Shown one piece after another: positions 7,084 through 12,750 of a DNA stretch of 12,750 bases. The stretch's first letter is position 1; each line of letters starts with the position of its first letter. The DNA comes from DATKKX01 sp035542775 (GTDB lineage: Bacteria > Planctomycetota > Phycisphaerae > UBA1845 > UTPLA1). The position numbers were made by a program, and so were the translations under genes. The notes below the pieces were generated by a model. It saw only the letters and a list, made by a program, of their open reading frames with translations. It was not told where the DNA came from and searched no databases. The stretch covers positions 1 to 12,750 of the forward strand of contig DATKKX010000147.1 in the NCBI GenBank assembly GCA_035542775.1. Direction: 5' to 3'.

Positions 7084-7127
7084 AGATGGCGCTGCCTCTG
7101 TGGACTCAGATGCAGCGTCATCTTTTT
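7084..7127 (+). terminator. Second intrinsic terminator, 12-bp stem plus T-tract
   Basis: AGATGGCGCTGC (7084-7095) pairs with GCAGCGTCATCT (7112-7123) through one G-T wobble; after a C/T mismatch the stem continues with TCTG/CAGA around a 6-base loop. TTTTT then G follows. It is also rightward and lies 38 bases after the first terminator. Together they shield the tRNA promoter from upstream transcription. Confidence 0.8.
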
Positions 7128-7192
7128 GTTTCGGCATGCCGCATTCTCGGCGGCATCCGTGGACGCGCCCGGCGTCCCGTGGGCCTGCCGAG

Positions 7193-7220
7193 TTGACATC
7201 AATCGATAATTCTTATATCT
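7193..7220 (+). promoter_or_regulatory. Promoter of tRNA-Glu
   Basis: A perfect -35 box TTGACA (7193-7198) is followed at 16 bases by TATCTA (7215-7220) in an AT-rich run (AATTCTTATATCTAAG). Transcription would begin near 7227, about 10 bases before the mature tRNA. The exact -10 register is uncertain because TATATC also overlaps. Confidence 0.6.
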
Positions 7221-7236
7221 AAGCATTGCTCGTTGC

Positions 7237-7310
7237 GGCCCCCATCGTCTAGAGGCCCAGGACACCGGCTTTTCATGCCGGCGACAGGGGTTCGAATCCC
7301 CTTGGGGGCG
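7237..7310 (+). tRNA. tRNA-Glu (anticodon UUC)
   Basis: A full cloverleaf is visible: acceptor GCCCCCA/TGGGGGC with discriminator G7310; D-arm GTCTAGAGGCCCAGGGAC; anticodon stem CCGGC/GCCGG around TTTTCAT, giving anticodon TTC; variable CGAC; T-arm AGGGG-TTCGAAT-CCCCT. It closely resembles bacterial tRNA-Glu, with one extra G in the D-loop region (74 bases). CCA is not encoded. It decodes GAA/GAG and, as glutamyl-tRNA, may also feed tetrapyrrole synthesis. Confidence 0.97.
7276..7301 (+). repeat. Direct repeat, left copy (inside tRNA-Glu)
   Basis: These 26 bases, from the last base of the anticodon loop through the T-stem, recur exactly at 12724-12749. Six further bases to the left (TTTTCA) also match if one inserted G is allowed in the right copy. 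Confidence 0.85.
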
Positions 7311-7455
7311 TACCCGAAATTCTGGACTTTCCCGCGACATCTCGCGACGCATGACGGCGTAACCTCCCGTGTGTCACCGCATTAACGCTGCCGGCAAGCC
7401 CTGCGCTGCCTGAGAACAGCGAGGAACAAACAGACTCGCCGGCGCCCGGACGATG

Positions 7456-7461
7456 TAGAAT
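7456..7461 (+). promoter_or_regulatory. Possible -10 box of the UroD-family gene
   Basis: TAGAAT, preceded directly by TG, lies 88 bases before the GTG start at 7550. No -35 match is visible at the usual distance. The rest of 7311-7549 shows no gene and no clear terminator for the tRNA. Confidence 0.25.
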
Positions 7462-7549
7462 CGCGTCACGCGACCCGGCTGCGTAGCCCGGCGAGGTATG
7501 ATCCGAAACGTCGGTCGAACAGATCGTCTCACCAGCCCGGAGGGAACCT

Positions 7550-8644
7550 GTGTCGCAAACGCCAACGCAGCACGTCATGACCCCGCGACAGCGCTGGCTG
7601 GCCCTGCTCGACGGGCAGCACGCCGACCGCGTTCCCACCGATATCTGGCGGACGCCGGAGGTGGACGCCCGGCTGAAGCGCGAGTTGAACTGCCTCGACG
7701 ACGAGGCACTCTGCCGTCGCTTGCACATCGATATGCCCCACCACGTCGCCCCACCTTTCGGGCCGGCGGTGCGTTGCCGGTTGCCGCACCACCCCGACGA
7801 CCCCGAGGCCAACATCTGGGGTGTACGCATGCAGCAAGTGGCCTACGGCACCGGCGAGTACTCCGAAGCAGTCCACCACCCGCTGGCCTCAGTCGAGACC
7901 GTCGCGCAAGTGGAGGCCTTCCGCTGGCCGACAGCGGACGATTTCGATTACACCTCGATGGCCGGCGAACTGGCCAAGATCGATGGCACGCGGATCGTCA
8001 TGGGCGGCGCCTACGAGCCGTTCCTGCTGGCCTGCGAAATGCGCGGAATGGAGCAGGCCTTTCGCGATCTGCTCCGCAAGCCCGCCATCATCGAGGCGAT
8101 ACTGGCCCACATCTTCGACTTCTACCACGAACATAACCGCCGCATCTTCGAGGCCGCGCAGGGACGAATCGACATCTTCTATCTGGCCGAGGATCTCGGG
8201 GGCCAGCACGGCCCGCTGCTCAGCCTGCAACTGTACCGCCGGTTCCTCAAGCCCAATCAGATCCGGATGGCCGACCTGGCGCGGAAGCATGGGGCCCGCA
8301 TCTTCTACCACACCGACGGCGCCGCCCGGCCGTTCCTCGGCGACCTGATCGATGACGTGGGCATCAACATCCTCAATCCCATCCAATACAAGTGCCCGGG
8401 GATGGAGCGCGACGCCCTGGTCCGCGATTTCGGCGACCGGGTGGTCTTCCACGGCGCCATCGACAACCAGCAGGTCATGCCGTTCGGCTCGGTTGAAGAC
8501 GTTCGGGAAGAGGTTCGACGAAACCTGGACTTCTTCGCCCGGTCGAGGTGGATCTGCGCCCCGTGCCACATGATCCAGCCCAACACGCCGACGGCGAACA
8601 TCGTGGCCTTGTACGACGAGATTCACAGACTCGGGCAAGCGTAG
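7550..8644 (+). CDS. Uroporphyrinogen decarboxylase (URO-D) superfamily protein, not HemE
   Basis: The 364-residue product has the URO-D TIM-barrel pattern: TPRQRWLALLDGQHADRVP at the start, DIFYLAEDLGGQHGPLLS (208-225), RRFLKPNQIRMADLARKHGA, HTDGAARPFLGDLIDDVGIN (254-273), and near the end APCHMIQPNTPTANIVAL. The HemE N-terminal PVWxMRQAGR signature is missing, so heme synthesis is unlikely. The HTDG site corresponds to HxCG, the zinc/thiol-binding motif of MtaA-type corrinoid methyltransferases, with Asp in place of Cys. Planctomycetes carry many such paralogs of unknown substrate; demethylation of small molecules is a guess. The start is GTG 7550, with GGAGGG 5 bases ahead. It stands alone between the tRNA and a long spacer. 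Confidence 0.85.
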   Translation: MSQTPTQHVMTPRQRWLALLDGQHADRVPTDIWRTPEVDARLKRELNCLDDEALCRRLHIDMPHHVAPPFGPAVRCRLPHHPDDPEANIWGVRMQQVAYGTGEYSEAVHHPLASVETVAQVEAFRWPTADDFDYTSMAGELAKIDGTRIVMGGAYEPFLLACEMRGMEQAFRDLLRKPAIIEAILAHIFDFYHEHNRRIFEAAQGRIDIFYLAEDLGGQHGPLLSLQLYRRFLKPNQIRMADLARKHGARIFYHTDGAARPFLGDLIDDVGINILNPIQYKCPGMERDALVRDFGDRVVFHGAIDNQQVMPFGSVEDVREEVRRNLDFFARSRWICAPCHMIQPNTPTANIVALYDEIHRLGQA

Positions 8645-8668
8645 CGATGCAGTTGCCTCCTCCGCGTG

Positions 8669-8701
8669 CTGCTGATTCCCCGGTCGACCGGCCGTCAGCA
8701 G
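8669..8701. repeat. Long hairpin after the UroD-family gene
   Basis: CTGCTGA (8669-8675) pairs with TCAGCAG (8695-8701); the interior contains the palindrome CCGGTCGACCGG (8680-8691). It starts 25 bases after the stop codon. No T-run follows, so it may be a factor-dependent or mRNA-stabilising structure, or a protein-binding palindrome. Confidence 0.4.
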
Positions 8702-8909
8702 GAGTATGAGCACCACTTCTCACGCCGGCCCTTTCGCTTTAGTCCTCTACCGGCCATTTCGGCAGTCCCAATCGCCTTGTATACGCTCGCCTTGCTTGGC
8801 GATCGGCTCAACACGGAAATCAGAGGTCAGGCCGATCACCTTCCCGTCCGCAGCCTTTACCCCTGCTGCCGATTGAGCATGCAAGCAGGCAGAGCGAAGA
8901 AGGACCACC

Positions 8910-9089
8910 GTGGCAACGTTGGATGCGTTCGACGATCCTGCTCGCAAATCGGCCCGGCACGAAGCGCAATCTCGACAGCGCTGCGAATGCAGCTCTGCGG
9001 AAACGCACCTTTCGGCGTGTCGCCATCTACAAACATTGGATTTCTTTGAATCGCCCGAGATTTCTTGGTTTTCGCCGAATGAAACTTGA
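8910..9089 (+). CDS. Small ORF of 59 residues, doubtful
   Basis: A GTG start at 8910 has a good ribosome site (AGAAGGA, 5 bases ahead), and the frame reads to TGA at 9087-9089. The product begins VATLDAFDDPARKSARHEAQ and contains four cysteines; I do not recognise it. Third-position GC is about half, well below that of neighbouring genes, which argues against a long-established gene. It could be a remnant, a recent small gene or chance. Confidence 0.25.
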   Translation: MATLDAFDDPARKSARHEAQSRQRCECSSAETHLSACRHLQTLDFFESPEISWFSPNET

Positions 9090-9277
9090 AAACGCTTCGG
9101 CACGACCGGGAAAATACCCCTTCAACGGCAGCGGATGGACGAGAGAGGGCGTCTATTCACGGGCCAGCCCATCCGTCATTTCAATAGCCAGTACCTGCAT
9201 CTCGATCCCGCACATCTGTTCGGATTCGACGAGGTGCAGATGGTACGGTGTGACTCATTTGGGAAAGCCGGGTTCCC

Positions 9278-9285
9278 GGGAGGTG
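9278..9285 (+). promoter_or_regulatory. Strong ribosome site deciding the start at 9291
   Basis: GGGAGGTG is an almost perfect complement of the 16S rRNA tail, with GGAGG ending 7 bases before ATG 9291. The alternative ATG at 9135 has nothing comparable. Just upstream, GGGAA and TTCCC could form a small stem next to this site. Confidence 0.75.
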
Positions 9286-9290
9286 CACTC

Positions 9291-12200
9291 ATGTACAGAT
9301 TACTCTCGACAAACGGCCGTGAACCGATCCAACGATGGGTATCCATCCTTGCGTGTTTAGTCGGGCTGTTGATCATCAGCCCCGCGGCCTTCGCCCAGCC
9401 CCAACCGACTGGTGCCTGCTGCGTGGGCGGCATCTGCCTGCCCGATCTGACGGAAAGCCAGTGTCTTGGGCAGGGTGGCATCTGGCAGGGCAGCGGTACA
9501 ACCTGCTTCCCCAATCCCTGCATCCCGCTCAATTACTGGGCCAGGGTCGAAGGGGGACTCGTCGTCGAGGCTGGGGGCGACGGCTGGCCGAGCCCGCTGG
9601 CACCGGCGCAGTGGATTCTGTATCCGAGTAACTGGCTCAATATGTGGTGGGCGAACGAATTCACGCTGGACCAACAGAAGGAAGTCGTCATCAGCTTCAC
9701 GATCAGTTTTCCTCCCGTAGTCCCACCGCCGCTCGTGGCTTTCAACTATGCTTCCGCTGACTGGCAGGAGTCCTCGCATCCGCCGCTCAGTGCCGACGAT
9801 CAATACGTCGTGCGCGAGCTGGTCGATCCGGCGATTACCACCCCCGGGTCGTACACGCGGCGCACGGTTCTGCCATTCTGCCCGCTCTGGGTATCGATGG
9901 ATGTCCAGGGGGAAAACTACACCATTGAGGGAACCATCACCCACGTCTGCCTCCCCGCACCGATCGAGTGCGTACCACGCCCCGACGGCATGAGCTGCTA
10001 CGATGCGCCCTGTCTCATCCCGGAGGACATCTGTTTGCCGACGGTCCTCGTCAGACCCGCCGGGTCTTCGGCTTGGACCGTTTACGAGTGCATGTGCGCA
10101 AACCCATATTCGTGTCACTTAGCGTGGGATTGGGACTGGTTCTGCGCCGGCGATTGCCCGGAGGGTCAGGTATGCGAGTCCTACACCTGGACAGACCCCA
10201 CTTCGGCAAGTGAATACATGAGTTGCCGCTGTTCACCGCTGCCTCAGCCCGAGGCCTGCTGCTTCGTGGACGGTCGTTGCCAGGACTTGGACCCGCCGAC
10301 ATGCCTGGCCATCGACGGCATGCCCCAAGGTCCGGGGACCTTCTGTTTGGGCATGCAAGCCTGCTGCCTGCCGGACGGCTCGTGTGTGATGGCCGACGCC
10401 ATTTGCTGCGACGATCTTGGCGGCATCCCACAGGGACTGAACTCCTTCTGCACGGAGCCGCAGGCCTGCTGCGTGCCCATCATGATCGAACCCGGCATCA
10501 TGTGCCGAGACCTCGATCCGCTATGCTGCGACGACTTCGGCGGTACGCCTCAGGGTCTCGGTACGGTGTGCGGCGATCAGCCGCCCATCGCCTGTTGCCT
10601 GCCCGACGGAACCTGCTGGAACGTCGACCGGCTGTGCTGCGACGAACTGGGCGGCACGCCGGGATTCGCTCCGCAATGTCTGGGCGATCAGAACGGCAAC
10701 GGAATCGACGACGCCTGCGAAACGGAGGCCTGCTGCTTCGCGCCGGATGGCCACTGCCTCGATCTGGTGTGGACGGATTGCATCGCCCAGGGTGGGACGC
10801 CACAAGGCCCAGGGACCGGTTGTGTGAACATGTTGATGGCCTGCTGCGTGCCCGACGCGACCGGCGGCATCCGCTGCCTGATGGTGGACCCGAGTTGCTG
10901 CGATGATCTGGGAGGTTTCCCCGCATATCAGCCCGTGTGCCTCGGTGACCTGAACGGAAACGGCATCGACGACGCATGCGAGGCCCCGCAACCGCTTGAA
11001 CCGAAGTGGTCGCAGCCGACGCACGGTGGTGGCCAGGGCTTCGACGCTCCCTCCGACCTCTGGTGGCTGGAGCCGGAGTCGCGGATCGTCTGGGAGCAAC
11101 GCCCCAATCCTTCTCTGCCGGGTCTGCCCGCCCACGATTGGCTGGACATCACCGGCGCATACAACTGGATAACGTTGGCCGACGATTGGGCGTGGCCGGA
11201 GGGCCGAGAGGTCAGCGACCTCCACTGGTGGGGCAACTACGAACTGGACGGCAACGGCCAGGAGATCCGCGGAGCCGGCGTGAGTCATTTCCACCTGAGC
11301 GTCCATATGTGCCAGGGACCGGGGCCGCAAGGCTACCACGTGCCGATGGATCCGCCGATGTGGGTGATCGACGTGCCCTTCCCCATGGCCCAGGAAAGCT
11401 TTACCGGCCTGATCAACAGCGCAGGCAGCCGAATCTACCGGTACCGATTTGACGGCCTCCTGCCCATCCCACCGACCTGGTACTACTGGCTGGACGTGAC
11501 CGCCGTGTCGAGCGATCCGGGCAATCCTGCCATGTGGCGATGGCAGGAGTCTACGCGGAGGCCCTACCCGCCACCGCCGCCGGAGCACCCGGCCCCAGCC
11601 GCGGAGCAGTTCAACAACAACCTGTGGCAGACGATCATGTTCGGCCCCGGCATCAACACAGACCTGGCTTTCATGGTCACGTCGCCGATCGTGGTCAGCC
11701 CGGTCCCGCTGCCCAACAAGGTGGTGGCCGACGATTTCATCTCAGACGGCCGGCCGATTCTGGCCCTGGATTGGTTCGGCAGCTATTGGGACGAGCGCTA
11801 TGAGCCGATTCATCCGCCGATAGAGCCCTATGTGCTGGATGGCTGGCTCATCAGCTTCCACCATGCGGAGCCGTACGAGTGGTGCCCGCCTGGCCCCAGC
11901 CCGGTGTACCCTCCGACTGCTCTGGCGGTGTACTACGCCCCCATGGAAGCCGTGGAATGGGCAGGTCTGTTCATGGCGGACTGCTTCGGTCACGGCATCT
12001 ACGTTTACAACGTCCATTTGGACCGTTGCTGCCTGCTGTGCTGGCATGAGGATCCCCGTTTGCCGGATCTGCCACCGCCGGGGAGGCCCGATGCCTTCCG
12101 CGAAGTCGCTGGTCTTCGGTACTGGCTGGGCATCCAGGCAGTGGTCGGCGTGAAGTGGATCAAACCGGCCTGTTCTTTCGAGGAGCGCATTCTCACCGGG

Positions 12201-12605
12201 CACCTTCCGTCAGACCTGACGGTAGACGGACACTTCTGGGGCTGGCACACCAGCCCAGTCGCCCGGCTGGACGAGGCCTGCACCGGCTTGATCATGGACT
12301 TCAGGCCGTATCCCCCCGAATGCTGGGACTATGACGCGTGGCAAAAGCAGCCATGGTTGTGCCCGGATACGCCCGTCATCCCGCCGGTGAGCATGGCGTT
12401 TGATCTGCTCGCTCCGCCGTGCACTCCGTTGGGTGATGCGAACGGCGACAGCCTGCTGGACCTGAACGACATCGACTGCTTCGTCCGATGCCTGATCGAG
12501 GATTACTCGGTCGGGTGCTGGTGCGGCTGTGCGGACCTGAACAGCGATGGCGTCGCGGACGGGCTGGACATCCAGCCATTTGTGACCGCGCTGCTTGGCG
12601 GCTGA
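9291..12605 (+). CDS. Large secreted Cys/Trp-rich protein with ACC repeats and dockerin-like tail
   Basis: The 1104-residue product has a signal peptide cleaved after AFA35. One ACC repeat (41-77) comes first, then a beta-type region with W/F-rich strands (about 80-240) and a Cys-rich stretch (about 240-315). Six more ACC repeats follow (321-564); two of them end in GNGIDDACE, a calcium-loop-like motif. Residues 572 to about 800 and 810 to about 1020 look like two related modules: the first has KWSQ and LADDWAWP...LHWWGNYE, the second VVADDFIS...LDWFGSYWD. The C-terminus (1047-1104) has two dockerin-type loops, GDANGDSLLDLNDID and ADLNSDGVADGLDIQ, separated by a Cys-rich insert. Such proteins are typical of planctomycetes and are presumably exported and cross-linked by disulfides; function is unknown. 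The start follows from the ribosome site and signal peptide; the frame open from 9135 adds 52 unrelated residues. Confidence 0.85.
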   Translation: MYRLLSTNGREPIQRWVSILACLVGLLIISPAAFAQPQPTGACCVGGICLPDLTESQCLGQGGIWQGSGTTCFPNPCIPLNYWARVEGGLVVEAGGDGWPSPLAPAQWILYPSNWLNMWWANEFTLDQQKEVVISFTISFPPVVPPPLVAFNYASADWQESSHPPLSADDQYVVRELVDPAITTPGSYTRRTVLPFCPLWVSMDVQGENYTIEGTITHVCLPAPIECVPRPDGMSCYDAPCLIPEDICLPTVLVRPAGSSAWTVYECMCANPYSCHLAWDWDWFCAGDCPEGQVCESYTWTDPTSASEYMSCRCSPLPQPEACCFVDGRCQDLDPPTCLAIDGMPQGPGTFCLGMQACCLPDGSCVMADAICCDDLGGIPQGLNSFCTEPQACCVPIMIEPGIMCRDLDPLCCDDFGGTPQGLGTVCGDQPPIACCLPDGTCWNVDRLCCDELGGTPGFAPQCLGDQNGNGIDDACETEACCFAPDGHCLDLVWTDCIAQGGTPQGPGTGCVNMLMACCVPDATGGIRCLMVDPSCCDDLGGFPAYQPVCLGDLNGNGIDDACEAPQPLEPKWSQPTHGGGQGFDAPSDLWWLEPESRIVWEQRPNPSLPGLPAHDWLDITGAYNWITLADDWAWPEGREVSDLHWWGNYELDGNGQEIRGAGVSHFHLSVHMCQGPGPQGYHVPMDPPMWVIDVPFPMAQESFTGLINSAGSRIYRYRFDGLLPIPPTWYYWLDVTAVSSDPGNPAMWRWQESTRRPYPPPPPEHPAPAAEQFNNNLWQTIMFGPGINTDLAFMVTSPIVVSPVPLPNKVVADDFISDGRPILALDWFGSYWDERYEPIHPPIEPYVLDGWLISFHHAEPYEWCPPGPSPVYPPTALAVYYAPMEAVEWAGLFMADCFGHGIYVYNVHLDRCCLLCWHEDPRLPDLPPPGRPDAFREVAGLRYWLGIQAVVGVKWIKPACSFEERILTGHLPSDLTVDGHFWGWHTSPVARLDEACTGLIMDFRPYPPECWDYDAWQKQPWLCPDTPVIPPVSMAFDLLAPPCTPLGDANGDSLLDLNDIDCFVRCLIEDYSVGCWCGCADLNSDGVADGLDIQPFVTALLGG
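10251..10982 (+). repeat. Six consecutive cysteine-rich ACC repeats (coding)
   Basis: Units begin at 10251, 10356, 10461, 10587, 10725 and 10836, 35 to 49 codons apart. The shared pattern is ACC, a short turn with DG, C, about seven residues with D, C or CC, then DDLGG or similar, PQG and a last C. A seventh unit lies apart at 9411-9521. Units three, four, five and seven have CCDDLGG/CCDDFGG/CCDELGG, while the others have a single C there. Confidence 0.85.
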
Positions 12606-12635
12606 TGCCGCCGGGCCGTGGCTCGGCGACCGAGC
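12597..12635 (+). repeat. Two hairpins at and after the stop codon
   Basis: GGCGGC-TGAT-GCCGCC (12597-12612) places the TGA stop in its loop; GCTCGG-CGA-CCGAGC (12621-12635) follows 8 bases later. Both stems are perfect 6-mers. No T-run follows, so intrinsic termination is doubtful, though the position fits a 3'-end structure. Confidence 0.35.
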
Positions 12636-12712
12636 GCAACCAGGAACCGCCACGCTCGCCTTCCAACCAAGGGGACGACGAGCGTGGCTTCTTTCTGTAG
12701 CCGCATGGTGGA

Positions 12713-12750
12713 CTGGTTTTCAGTGCCGGCGACAGGGGTTCGAATCCCCC
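12713..12750 (+). other. tRNA-like 3' portion, right copy of tRNA-Glu repeat
   Basis: Bases 12724-12749 are identical to the tRNA-Glu segment 7276-7301. CTGGT (12713-12717) can pair with GCCGG (12725-12729) through two wobbles around a 7-base loop reading TTTCAGT, and AGGGG-TTCGAAT-CCCCC forms a T-arm with one A-C mismatch. No proper D-arm or 5' acceptor is evident in 12640-12712. It is either a degraded tRNA end left by duplication or integration, or an unusual tRNA gene cut by the window. Confidence 0.5.

Larger units (their letters stand above)
8645..9290. other. 646-base spacer with one weak small ORF
   Basis: Apart from the hairpin at 8669-8701 and the doubtful ORF at 8910-9089, I see no gene. 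The segment from about 9030 to 9115 is clearly more AT-rich than its surroundings and is the likeliest place for the promoter of the large secreted protein, but I could not place boxes with confidence. Confidence 0.5.

Noticed and set aside
7550..8644. HemE (heme pathway) identity for the URO-D protein
   Set aside because: The HemE N-terminal arginine signature is absent and the middle motifs match the wider URO-D/MtaA group, despite the neighbouring tRNA-Glu.
7889..8716. Open frame of 275 codons on the minus strand
   Set aside because: Antisense to the UroD-family gene, with no domain pattern.
8747..9103. Minus-strand frame of 118 codons in the long spacer
   Set aside because: No ribosome site, no recognised family, and composition rich in Arg, Ser and Cys as in random GC-rich frames. 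The end (DGKVIGLTSDFRVEP) looks protein-like but is not enough.
9135..9290. N-terminal extension of the secreted protein from ATG 9135
   Set aside because: It would bury the signal peptide 52 residues inside the protein and has no ribosome site, unlike ATG 9291.
10521..11588. Open frame of 355 codons on the minus strand
   Set aside because: Antisense shadow of the secreted protein, whose plus frame has a signal peptide, regular repeats and a dockerin-like tail.
12690..12750. Standard selenocysteine tRNA
   Set aside because: There is no long variable arm and no extended acceptor stem is visible; the sequence is nearly that of tRNA-Glu.

Overview
The window is GC-rich, gene-dense bacterial chromosome, most likely from a planctomycete (Phycisphaerae-like). 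The lineage call is inference. It rests on a secreted protein with cysteine-rich 'ACC' repeats and a dockerin-like tail, a PKD-domain lipoprotein, many family proteins with degraded active sites, and an L13-S9 pair whose S9 has an Ala/Pro-rich N-terminal extension.

Left part (1-2073, all minus strand): the ribosomal operon rplM-rpsI reads leftward from a recognisable promoter at 970-997, and rpsI runs off the window edge. Upstream of it lies a Gfo/Idh/MocA-type oxidoreductase whose cofactor and catalytic motifs look eroded. A plus-strand gene for a two-ACT-domain ligand-binding protein diverges from it (2208-2663).

Middle part (2744-6650): a minus-strand exported cyclophilin with three PKD domains and one IPT/TIG domain; divergent from it, an exported thioredoxin-fold/TPR protein in which both cysteines of the CxxC site are serine; then a minus-strand, membrane-anchored protein with a YbjQ-like C-terminal domain. 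The first two look like cell-envelope folding or scaffold proteins, but nothing in the sequence ties them to one pathway.

A gene-poor stretch (6651-7236) follows. It holds two strong rightward intrinsic terminators with no rightward gene before them, then a clear promoter and a tRNA-Glu(UUC) gene.

Right part (7311-12750, plus strand): a uroporphyrinogen-decarboxylase-superfamily protein that is not HemE, a 650-base spacer with one doubtful small ORF, and a 1104-residue secreted, cysteine- and tryptophan-rich protein with seven ACC repeats, two copies of a beta-type module and a C-terminal dockerin-like calcium-binding pair. At the right edge 26 bases of the tRNA-Glu gene (anticodon loop to T-stem) recur exactly. 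The repeats either bracket a 5.4-kb tRNA-associated segment or mark a second, unusual tRNA cut by the window edge. No integrase, transposase, CRISPR array or obvious defence system is visible, and I did not find a convincing new multi-gene system.
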